A stretch of 15,227 nucleotides of DNA from SLLG01 sp964403935 (GTDB lineage Bacteria > Verrucomicrobiota > Verrucomicrobiia > Opitutales > Oceanipulchritudinaceae). Below are positions 6,988 to 13,334 of this stretch, in pieces (position 1 is the first letter of the stretch; every line of letters starts with the position of its first letter). A model generated the notes under the pieces. The model did no database searches and was not told the origin of the DNA. It saw nothing but the letters and a program-made list of their open reading frames with translations. A program made the position numbers and the translations under genes. The DNA lies in NCBI GenBank assembly GCA_964403935.1, contig CAYOIB010000065.1:1-15227 (forward strand). The letters are read 5' to 3'.

Positions 6988-7830
6988 ATGGAGCAAATAG
7001 CGTGGGAATCGCAGGGTGCGTACAGTGACATCCTCTATGAGAAGGCCGGGGGGATCGCGAGAATCAGGATCAACCGGCCGCATCGTCGCAACGCCTTCAC
7101 CCCGGATACAGTGAAGGAGTTGTTGGCCGCGTTCTCGGATGCGCGTGATGACACCTCGATCGGGGTCGTCCTGCTGGCGGGACAGAACCCACAAACAGAT
7201 GGGAAGTACGCCTTTTGCTCCGGTGGGGATCAGAAGATTCGCGGAGAGCAGGCGGGTGGCTACGTTGGCGAAGACGGCGTGCCCCGGCTGAACGTCCTCG
7301 ATCTGCAGCGGCTCATCCGCACAATGCCAAAGGTCGTTATTGCTCTTGTCGCGGGCTACGCGATTGGAGGCGGCCATGTGTTGCACGTGGTCTGTGATCT
7401 CACAATTGCGGCGGAGAATGCTGTCTTTGGTCAGACGGGGCCGAGGGTGGGCAGTTTCGATGGTGGATTTGGTGCGAGTTATCTGGCCCGGAGCGTCGGC
7501 CAGAAGAAGGCGCGGGAGATCTGGTTCCTTTGCCGCCAGTACAATGCTGCGGAGGCGCTGGACATGGGACTGGTGAATGCTGTTGTTCCGGTGGAGGACC
7601 TCGAGGCAGAAGGCGTCCGCTGGGCACGTGAGGTTCTTGAAAAAAGTCCGCTGGCCATACGTTGCCTAAAGAGTGCATTCAATGCGGAGCTCGATGGCCA
7701 GGCGGGTATCCAGGAGCTGGCTGGCAACGCGACCTTGCTTTATTACCTGACAGAGCAGGGCGAAGAAGGGCACAGCGCCTACGTCGAGAAGAGGCGTCCG
7801 GATTTCGGGCAGTATCCGTGGTTGCCGTAG
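6988..7830 (+). CDS. menB: 1,4-dihydroxy-2-naphthoyl-CoA synthase
   Basis: This crotonase-fold enzyme closes the second ring of menaquinone by cyclising o-succinylbenzoyl-CoA. The 280-residue protein has the family's landmarks: INRPHRRNAF (28-37), AFCSGGDQKIRG (75-86, CoA binding/oxyanion hole), GYAIGGGHVLH (123-133), FGQTGPRVGSFDGG (147-160), REIWFLCRQY and AIRCLKSAFNAELDGQAG. The Gln-Thr-Gly in the last glycine-rich motif fits bicarbonate-dependent 'type I' MenB. ATG 6988 is chosen because MEQIAWESQGAYSDILYE resembles known N termini; TTG 6967 would add seven residues with no match. No other men gene is in the window. Its presence indicates a menaquinone-based respiratory chain. Confidence 0.96.
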   Translation: MEQIAWESQGAYSDILYEKAGGIARIRINRPHRRNAFTPDTVKELLAAFSDARDDTSIGVVLLAGQNPQTDGKYAFCSGGDQKIRGEQAGGYVGEDGVPRLNVLDLQRLIRTMPKVVIALVAGYAIGGGHVLHVVCDLTIAAENAVFGQTGPRVGSFDGGFGASYLARSVGQKKAREIWFLCRQYNAAEALDMGLVNAVVPVEDLEAEGVRWAREVLEKSPLAIRCLKSAFNAELDGQAGIQELAGNATLLYYLTEQGEEGHSAYVEKRRPDFGQYPWLP

Positions 7831-7872
7831 ACCGCTGACATTTGCTTGTCGGGTCTGGGCGATTTTGCGCAG

Positions 7873-7891
7873 GGCATCGGGAGACGGTGCC
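7873..7891. promoter_or_regulatory. Candidate activator (NtrC-like) dyad
   Basis: GGCATCG-GGAGA-CGGTGCC is a 7-bp inverted repeat with one mismatch, ~200 bp upstream of the sigma-54 core, a usual enhancer distance. The half-sites GCAYC/GGTGC resemble NtrC half-sites, but the spacing between them is 7 rather than the classical 5. As RNA it could instead be a weak menB end hairpin; no T run follows. Confidence 0.35.
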
Positions 7892-8070
7892 GATGGATCG
7901 CTTCTTGTGAAGCCGTCCGGTCAGACTTGAGATGTTGTTTTCAACCTCGTTCCCGGCCTGCGCATTGGGCGAACCTCCGCGCTGAATAAGGGCTGGAGGG
8001 GAATGAGGATTCCAGCGGCGGGAGAAATTTTCATCCAAGCGGCTGCGCTTGGAGAGATGGAGAGGCGGGT

Positions 8071-8086
8071 TGGCATAGCCGATGCT
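8071..8086 (+). promoter_or_regulatory. Sigma-54 (-24/-12) promoter of amtB-glnK
   Basis: TGGCATAGCCGATGCT fits the RpoN consensus TGGCAYRNNNNTTGCW at every fixed position but one (ATGC instead of TTGC). It keeps the invariant GG-N10-GC spacing. The predicted transcript start is about 8096, giving a leader of ~48 nt. Placement directly before an ammonium transporter and PII gene agrees with RpoN/NtrC-type control known for these genes. Confidence 0.8.
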
Positions 8087-8096
8087 AAAAGGGAGG

Positions 8097-8113
8097 ACGG
8101 CCCTCGGGGCCGT
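8097..8113 (+). promoter_or_regulatory. Leader hairpin at the predicted amtB transcript start
   Basis: ACGGCCC-TCG-GGGCCGT is a perfect 7-bp, GC-rich inverted repeat beginning within a base or two of the predicted +1. No T run follows, so it is not a normal terminator. It may stabilise the 5' end of the mRNA or act at the DNA level. Confidence 0.5.
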
Positions 8114-8143
8114 ATCCATTAAAAGCCTAACCCACATACCTAT

Positions 8144-9559
8144 ATGATCGGAAAATTAACCAAACTACGCCTGCTCCGGATGCTCCTTGCGGGTGTCACA
8201 GGGCTGGGGCTCTTGAGTTCGGCGGCCGTTGCTCAGATTGATCTCGAAGCCCTGGCGGAGATCGACCCGGATTACGCCGAAATGATGACACCGCATGTCG
8301 AAAGCGGCACCGCCTACGCCTTCGATTTCTTCGTCACCTCCATGCTGTGGACCGTGATCGCAGCCAGCATGGTTTTCATCATGCACCTCGGGTTCGCCAG
8401 CCTCGAGTCGGGCCTCACGCAGCAGAAGAACACCGTCAACGTTCTCTTCAAGAACGTATTCGTCGTCACGGCCGGTTTGCTCACCTATGCCTTGATCGGC
8501 TTTAAAACTCACTATCCAGGTGGACCCGAGGATTGGAACGGCTGGCTGCGCTTCGGTGGGTGGATTGGTGACCTGAATGCAGATCCGGCGAATTCCACTT
8601 TCGCTTACGGGGGGCTGGGGCTCGCTATGACAGCCTACGGAGACTTCATCTTTCAGGCCATGTTTGCCGCAACCGGGGCAACCATCGTTTCGGGTGCGGT
8701 TGCCGAGCGGGTCAGGCTGACCAGCTTTATGATTTTCACCCTGGTCTTTGTCGCGGTGGTCTATCCCGTTATCGGGTCCTGGCACTGGGGCGAAGGCTGG
8801 CTCAGCCGGATGGAGACACCCTTCTATGATTTTGCCGGATCGAGTGTGGTGCATGCCTTCGGCGGTTTCGGCGCGCTCGCTTGCGTGATGCTGCTCGGTC
8901 CCCGGAAGGGCAAGTACCTCGCGGGTGGAAGGATTCGCCCGATTCCCGCTCACAACTTCCCGCTCGCGACCATTGGGGTATTTCTTCTCTGGTTTGGTTG
9001 GTTCGGGTTCAATGGCGGTTCCGTTCTCTCGGTGGAACCTGCTGCGCTCGGGCTCGTCTTCACCACGACCGCCCTGGCCGCAAGTGCCGGAGCTTTGGTT
9101 TCGATTCTCATTTCCTGGACCGTGATCAAGAAGCCGGACCTATCGATGGCTCTGAATGGAATTCTGGCTGGCTTGGTGGGCATCACCGCCGGGGCTGATG
9201 CCATGGGTCCAATGGGGGCCATTGGTGTGGGGGCTGTCGCCGGCCTGATTGTGGTCTTCTCGATTCTCTTCTTCGATAAGATGAAGATCGACGATCCAGT
9301 GGGTGCCATATCGGTACATGGTGTTTGCGGGATCTGGGGAACGATCGCGGTGGGCTTCACCGCGAGTGCGAGCCTGCTCACTCAGATCATCGGCACCGTC
9401 GTCGTTAGTCTGACCGCATTTCTTGCCGCTTTGGTTATTTTCGGCACCCTTAAATACACCCTCGGAATCCGCGTGAGTGAAGACGAGGAGGCAGAAGGTC
9501 TTGACCTTAGCGAGCATGGGCAGGAAGCCTATGCGGACTTCCAGATGAAGACCCGCTGA
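8144..9559 (+). CDS. amtB: Ammonium transporter Amt
   Basis: This 471-residue integral inner-membrane channel imports ammonium. Residues 1-30 form a cleavable-type signal peptide (…LLSSAAVA/Q) as in other Amt proteins, followed by an extra ~30-residue acidic periplasmic stretch and then about 11 membrane segments. The twin pore histidines are His237 in GSSVVHAFGG and His392 in ISVHGVCGIWG. The conserved Asp is Asp230 in YDFAGS, and the LGFASLESGLTQQKN block is typical. The C-terminal tail with LGIRVSEDEEAEGLD…HGQEAY is the region that contacts PII. No Shine-Dalgarno precedes the ATG (cctat). It is followed 49 nt later by glnK, the reverse of the E. coli glnK-amtB order. Confidence 0.96.
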   Translation: MIGKLTKLRLLRMLLAGVTGLGLLSSAAVAQIDLEALAEIDPDYAEMMTPHVESGTAYAFDFFVTSMLWTVIAASMVFIMHLGFASLESGLTQQKNTVNVLFKNVFVVTAGLLTYALIGFKTHYPGGPEDWNGWLRFGGWIGDLNADPANSTFAYGGLGLAMTAYGDFIFQAMFAATGATIVSGAVAERVRLTSFMIFTLVFVAVVYPVIGSWHWGEGWLSRMETPFYDFAGSSVVHAFGGFGALACVMLLGPRKGKYLAGGRIRPIPAHNFPLATIGVFLLWFGWFGFNGGSVLSVEPAALGLVFTTTALAASAGALVSILISWTVIKKPDLSMALNGILAGLVGITAGADAMGPMGAIGVGAVAGLIVVFSILFFDKMKIDDPVGAISVHGVCGIWGTIAVGFTASASLLTQIIGTVVVSLTAFLAALVIFGTLKYTLGIRVSEDEEAEGLDLSEHGQEAYADFQMKTR

Positions 9560-9608
9560 ATCAGGACTTGAACATCAAACGCAACGCCCGTAAGAAAGCA
9601 AACAACCT

Positions 9609-9947
9609 ATGAAACTGGTTAAAGCAATCATTAAGCCCTTTAAACTGGAAGAGGTTAAGGAAGCCCTTTCGGAAATTGGTGTCGAAGGTATGACCGTCAC
9701 AGAGGTCAAAGGCTTCGGCCGTCAGAAAGGACATACCGAGATCTACCGCGGTTCCGAATACACGGTGGACTTCCTCCCCAAGGTGATGCTCGACATCGCT
9801 GTCACGGATGATCTCGTCGCCAAGACGGTCGACGCGATCAAAACCTCCGCCAAGACTGGCAAGATCGGAGACGGCAAGATCTTCGTTCTACCGATCGAGG
9901 AGGCCGTGCGTATCCGGACCGACGAGACTGGCGACGGCGCCATCTAG
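9609..9947 (+). CDS. glnK: Nitrogen regulatory protein PII (GlnK type)
   Basis: This 112-residue cytoplasmic PII trimer subunit senses ATP/ADP, 2-oxoglutarate and, through uridylylation, glutamine status. MKLVKAIIKPFKLEEVKEAL is the canonical N terminus. GFGRQKGHTEIYRGSEY carries T-loop Tyr51, the uridylylation site. KTGKIGDGKIFV and RIRTDETGDGAI are the nucleotide-binding C-loop and tail. Linkage to amtB on one transcript argues for the GlnK role of blocking AmtB under nitrogen surplus, rather than a glnA-linked GlnB. A purine stretch (aagaaag) lies 10-16 nt upstream of the ATG but is not a good Shine-Dalgarno. A strong terminator follows 22 nt after the stop. Confidence 0.95.
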   Translation: MKLVKAIIKPFKLEEVKEALSEIGVEGMTVTEVKGFGRQKGHTEIYRGSEYTVDFLPKVMLDIAVTDDLVAKTVDAIKTSAKTGKIGDGKIFVLPIEEAVRIRTDETGDGAI

Positions 9948-9969
9948 GACCCTTCCGAATTCAGCCTTC

Positions 9970-10008
9970 AGCGCCCCGCCTCCCTGATGAGACGGGGCGC
10001 TCGTTTTT
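9970..10008 (+). terminator. Rho-independent terminator of amtB-glnK
   Basis: AGCGCCCCG (9970-9978) pairs perfectly with CGGGGCGCT (9993-10001) around a 14-nt loop. The stem is followed by CG and five T residues. Confidence 0.88.
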
Positions 10009-10484
10009 GTACGCATACCGAGGGGAAGCCGGGCTATTGCCTCGCTGTGTCAGGTGGATCCCTGTAGCCGCGTTTGCCAAACAATGGACGGACCCAGGCA
10101 GCGATCCAGGGAACACACGCGCGCTCAATCCAATCTTTGGCAAGGTCTGCTGCGTCTAAAATTTGCCGGAGAGCAATCCTCAATAACGGTCGATTAATGA
10201 GCTTAAATCGGGGGTTGGGTTTAGGTCATAAAGAATGCGTAAAATTTACATTTCCGAATAGGGGGTGGGGTTGGATGAACCCCAGTGTTTATCGGAATCG
10301 CACGGTTTTTTGTTGATACGGTTTTTACGAACGGAAAGCGGTTGAGCCCATGGGCTCGGGAGGCCGGTGTTTTAGCCTTGTAAAGAGGTTCCGGGACCCG
10401 TTTTTTTACATTTACATTTTTCAGGTGCGGGCCCTAGTTTCGAGCCGCGGCATCCCTCATTTTCACACGCTGTTCAGCCCAATC
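10009..10484 (+). promoter_or_regulatory. Long leader/promoter region of the pil operon
   Basis: These 476 bp hold no supported gene. Short frames at 10074-10316 and an upstream extension of pilM from 10350 have no recognisable content. Visible structure includes an 8-bp inverted repeat TTGCCAAA/TTTGGCAA (10074-10081/10136-10143), two G-rich stretches (10209-10225 and 10260-10273), a TAAAAT box near 10241 and a 14-bp palindrome at 10344-10357. T-rich runs occur at 10305-10327 and 10400-10430. No clear sigma-70 or GG-N10-GC sigma-54 promoter is found. Confidence 0.45.
10344..10357. promoter_or_regulatory. 14-bp perfect palindrome (possible operator)
   Basis: GAGCCCATGGGCTC is self-complementary with no central spacer, ~130 bp upstream of the pilM ATG. 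It could be a dimeric regulator site; nothing ties it to a known family. Confidence 0.35.
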
Positions 10485-11540
10485 ATGTTACTGCGAAAGG
10501 CAAAAGGTCTCTTCATCGAAGTCGGGGAATTTTGTGTCCTCGTGGCTAAGACGAGTGGCCTGAACGCTCCGCTCACGGTAGAATCTCTTGAGATCCTTCC
10601 GGCGGAGAATCGGGGCAAGGAGCTGGCGGCGGTGGTGGAAGGGATGACGGGAAAGCGCGGGGCGCAATTTGTTCCGGCGAAGGTTGGGGTCTATCCGGGC
10701 TCGAGATTTCTTCGACGTCACTCGATTGAGTCGGCGGCGAAGGCAAAGGAAGCGGGCTATCTGCAAGGGGTGATGGCTCAGCAACTGAAGCTGGACCCGG
10801 CCCATAACATTGCGGCGGTGTTGAATGCCACGGATGGCAGCGAGTTTTCATTGAGCCGTCCGATTGCGCAGCAGAAGGAGTTGATCTTTGCAGGTGCCAA
10901 GAAAAGCGAGCTTGCGGAGCAGCAACTGGCTCTGACGGAAGCATCCGTCTATCCCGAGACTCTCGAACTGGGGACGCTGTCGACGCTGGCGGGTCTGTTT
11001 GACTACATCGCGTGGAAGGGCATCGATGAGCCGGTTCTGGTGCTCGAGATGGGGATGACGGGAGCGAATGTCTATATTATCTCGCGCAACCTCCTGGAGC
11101 TGTCCCGCTCAATGAGCAACGGCTTGGAGTCGGCCATCCCCCAGATCCAGGAACAGTTAGGGTTAAAGGACGCGGAGTCGGCGCGAAAGCTCTTCTTTTC
11201 GAACACGTTTGATTTTACGGAGATGGGAGGATCGCTTCTTCGGCGTTTGCTCAAGGAGTTGCAGGCTGCGATTGGCTTCTTTGAGGTGCAGACTGGAATG
11301 ACGATCGGGCATCTGCACATGAATCTGCTTCCAGAGAAGCTTTCGTGGATCCCGCCGGTCATGGCAAAGAACCTCGGAGTGAAGAACCTGGAGTTCGATT
11401 ATGCGGGTTGGCTCCCAAGTATCAATATTACTGTGGACGAAACCCTGTTGGCCTCTCTTGAGCGCGACTCCACCTGGTTTGGGCTCTTCTCTTTGATGGG
11501 GCAGTTCAACGCGAAAAACAATGGCTCAAAGCAAAAATAA
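10485..11540 (+). CDS. pilM: PilM-like type IV pilus actin-fold protein
   Basis: This 351-residue protein should form the cytoplasmic actin-like platform that binds the N terminus of PilN beneath the inner membrane. The best family region is LVLEMGMTGANVYIISRN (185-202, the second phosphate loop, with Glu where PilM usually has Asp), followed by LLELSRSMSNGLESAIPQIQ and a K/E-rich helix (…KDAESARKLFF). The first strand LFIEVGEFCVLVAKTSG (9-25) is the degenerate first phosphate loop. Overall similarity is low, so much of the call rests on context as first gene of pilMNOPQ. ATG 10485 is chosen over 10350 because the upstream 45 residues are unlike any PilM. It overlaps pilN by 20 bp. Confidence 0.75.
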   Translation: MLLRKAKGLFIEVGEFCVLVAKTSGLNAPLTVESLEILPAENRGKELAAVVEGMTGKRGAQFVPAKVGVYPGSRFLRRHSIESAAKAKEAGYLQGVMAQQLKLDPAHNIAAVLNATDGSEFSLSRPIAQQKELIFAGAKKSELAEQQLALTEASVYPETLELGTLSTLAGLFDYIAWKGIDEPVLVLEMGMTGANVYIISRNLLELSRSMSNGLESAIPQIQEQLGLKDAESARKLFFSNTFDFTEMGGSLLRRLLKELQAAIGFFEVQTGMTIGHLHMNLLPEKLSWIPPVMAKNLGVKNLEFDYAGWLPSINITVDETLLASLERDSTWFGLFSLMGQFNAKNNGSKQK

Positions 11541-12162
11541 GAAGGGCCTGTACCCGAATTGGCGGCCGAACTTCCGGGACCCGGGGTTGCTTCCGGACGT
11601 CAAGGTTGTGCGGACACACTTCCTGCTCAATTTCCTTGCTGTGGTGGCTTGCTTCGGCTTTGCGGGGGCGATCATCTATACCGAATTCACGGTGCGGAGT
11701 GCCGCCGAGAGTGTCGAGTTTGTCGAAGAGAACATTGCACGCAATCAAGGCAGGAACACTGAGCTCGTGCGGATGTCGGGCGAGTTTTCCAAAGAAAGCC
11801 AATCGGTGGAACAGTTGACTCGGTTTTTCGATCTGCCGTTCACCTATAGCGAAGTTCTGAGAGCGGTTGCGGAAACACGCCCCCGCCCGGTGGTTTTCAA
11901 CAGTTTTTCCTTTTCCTCCCTGTCTGAGAAGCGCGGGCGGGTGGATGTCTTGCGCTATCGAATTCAGATCCAGGGAACGGTGACGGACGTGGAAGGTGCC
12001 CTTGCCCCGGAGACGGCGAATCAATTCCGCGACGAGCTCTCTCAACTCCCCGGCCTGGCGGGCAAGGTCGAAAGCAGTCGTCTGTCATCCTTTAATCGCA
12101 CGGAGAACCCGGCGGTCTTCAACTTCACAATCCAGATGATGCTGGATCCGGAAAAAAAGTAG
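11521..12162 (+). CDS. pilN: PilN-like type IV pilus inner-membrane protein
   Basis: This 213-residue bitopic protein has a basic/aromatic N terminus (~32 residues, with YPNWRPNFRDPGLLPDVK at 11-28), one membrane helix (about 33-53), a coiled-coil-prone stretch (about 58-100) and a C-terminal alpha/beta domain (RVDVLRYRIQIQGTV; AVFNFTIQMML). This is the architecture of PilN, the partner of PilO and PilM. The usual cytoplasmic motif INLLP is absent and NWRPNFRDP stands in its place. The start lies inside pilM (20-bp overlap), suggesting coupled translation. The gene ends 4 nt before pilO. Assignment is by architecture and order. Confidence 0.72.
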   Translation: MAQSKNKKGLYPNWRPNFRDPGLLPDVKVVRTHFLLNFLAVVACFGFAGAIIYTEFTVRSAAESVEFVEENIARNQGRNTELVRMSGEFSKESQSVEQLTRFFDLPFTYSEVLRAVAETRPRPVVFNSFSFSSLSEKRGRVDVLRYRIQIQGTVTDVEGALAPETANQFRDELSQLPGLAGKVESSRLSSFNRTENPAVFNFTIQMMLDPEKK

Positions 12163-12166
12163 CACG

Positions 12167-12736
12167 ATGAGCAAGGACGGCATTCTCTCCAAGATTACAC
12201 AGTACCGGTTTGCCGTTGCGGCAGGCAGTGTTGCGCTGGTTCTCCTGGTCGTGCTCCTGATGCGGGCACCAAAGACGGGGGCGCTTGAAGACGTTTTGCA
12301 GACCCGCTCGGATGTCGCCCGGAGGATGGAAACCAATATCCGCCAAGGCGACGATCTGGCGGAGCACCTCCGCCAACTGCGGGAACAGAATATTCTCATT
12401 GACAAACGGCTGATGGAGCGGAGCGAAGTCGCTTCCAATTATAATTATTTCTACCAACTGGAAGAGACCGTTGGGGTGCGGGTCGAGGCGATCCAGCAGC
12501 GCGGGCAGGCCGCTGGCGTCTCGGCCGGGCGTCCCTCGATCGACCTTTATGATCTCATTGGGTACTCCATGACGGTTCGGGGCAGCTTCTCTGACCTTCT
12601 CACTTTCGTCCGTGAACTGGAGACCGGCCGCTATTTCATTCGGCTGGAATCCATCAACTTCAATCGGGCGCAGGGAGGTTCTGGAGCCGAACTCTCCGCT
12701 CAGATCGAACTCAATGTGTTGGGCCGCAAATCATGA
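12167..12736 (+). CDS. pilO: PilO-like type IV pilus inner-membrane protein
   Basis: This 189-residue bitopic protein has a short cytoplasmic N terminus, a membrane helix at about 14-32, a charged coiled coil (about 38-85: …RRMETNIRQGDDLAEHLRQL…) and a ferredoxin-like periplasmic domain. The latter contains YSMTVRGSFSDLLTFVRELE and YFIRLESINF (roughly 132-168), the part most like the PilO consensus. PilO pairs with PilN and holds PilP at the inner membrane. Its TGA overlaps the pilP ATG (ATGA, 12733-12736), a mark of translational coupling. Confidence 0.78.
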   Translation: MSKDGILSKITQYRFAVAAGSVALVLLVVLLMRAPKTGALEDVLQTRSDVARRMETNIRQGDDLAEHLRQLREQNILIDKRLMERSEVASNYNYFYQLEETVGVRVEAIQQRGQAAGVSAGRPSIDLYDLIGYSMTVRGSFSDLLTFVRELETGRYFIRLESINFNRAQGGSGAELSAQIELNVLGRKS

Positions 12737-13275
12737 ACAGGCTTATCATTATCGCCTTTGGCATCCTTCTTTCCGCTGACCTTCTTGCTCAGGGAGTTGT
12801 TCGACCCAAGCAGCAACGGGAGTCGGTCCTGGCGCGGGCTGAATCGATTCTGGAGGCAGACGCAATCGATTCCAAGGAGACCGTTGACGAGCTGGAGAAC
12901 CCCTTCGTGGCGTGGATCGATCCCGCTTCGATAAGAAGGCCTGAAGCCGCCGCACCGGCTCCAAAGGCAGAGCGTCTTTCCGATGCTGCCGCCCTTGAGC
13001 ACATCGGGGCCGGGTTTCGCCCGAGCGGGAGTATGATCGGTGCCAGAACGGCATTCCTGAATCTGCCCGGCGGAAGAAGTCTCGAGCTGGGCCAGACATT
13101 CTCCTCCACGGTCAGAGGCGAGACCTATGAGGTAACGGTTGAGAACATAACGATGCGCGGCTATACGCTGCGCTTGGGCAGTGCCACCATGACCCGTGAA
13201 TTTTTGCAGGACAGGATGGGGTCCGGAACAATTACGCGACCCGTCGTGCCGGAGACCAACGAAACCCAGCCCTGA
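12733..13275 (+). CDS. pilP: PilP-like periplasmic pilus protein (non-lipoprotein)
   Basis: This 180-residue secreted protein has a signal peptide of about 20 residues (MNRLIIIAFGILLSADLLAQ), a long flexible acidic/Ala-Pro-rich linker (to ~95) and a small beta domain (about 100-155: …SLELGQTFSSTVRGETYEV…YTLRLGSATM). PilP normally links the PilN/PilO pair to the secretin through such a beta domain. Canonical PilP is a lipoprotein with a lipobox Cys; here no Cys follows the signal peptide, so it should be a soluble or otherwise anchored periplasmic protein. The call depends on order and architecture. Confidence 0.65.
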   Translation: MNRLIIIAFGILLSADLLAQGVVRPKQQRESVLARAESILEADAIDSKETVDELENPFVAWIDPASIRRPEAAAPAPKAERLSDAAALEHIGAGFRPSGSMIGARTAFLNLPGGRSLELGQTFSSTVRGETYEVTVENITMRGYTLRLGSATMTREFLQDRMGSGTITRPVVPETNETQP

Positions 13276-13334
13276 TCCTTTCTTTCTAATCGTAAACTTT
13301 TCTATCAATCCATATCATCCATTAGGCAAACATC

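Larger units (their letters stand above)
7831..8143 (+). promoter_or_regulatory. menB-amtB intergenic region (nitrogen control region)
   Basis: This 313-bp gap holds no supported gene. Minus-strand frames across it overlap promoter elements and resemble nothing. It contains, in order, a dyad at 7873-7891, a -24/-12 promoter at 8071-8086 and a perfect hairpin at 8097-8113. This layout of distant dyad, sigma-54 core and short leader is typical of enhancer-dependent nitrogen genes. Confidence 0.7.

Noticed and set aside
7679..8137. Minus-strand frame over the end of menB and the amtB control region
   Set aside because: It covers the conserved menB 3' end antisense and the sigma-54 promoter; low-complexity Arg/Pro/Ser composition.
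10084..10099. GG-N10-GC match (TGGACGGACCCAGGCA) as a second sigma-54 promoter for pil
   Set aside because: Only the GG and GC cores fit; the rest of the -24 and -12 boxes is poor and it lies ~385 bp from pilM.
10074..10316. 80-residue plus-strand frame in the pil leader
   Set aside because: It has no recognisable domain, no start context like its neighbours, and overlaps an inverted repeat and G-runs; better treated as non-coding.
10350..10484. N-terminal extension of pilM from ATG 10350
   Set aside because: The extra 45 residues match nothing in PilM proteins, cross a palindrome and T-rich leader DNA, and the first degenerate actin-type strand begins just after ATG 10485.
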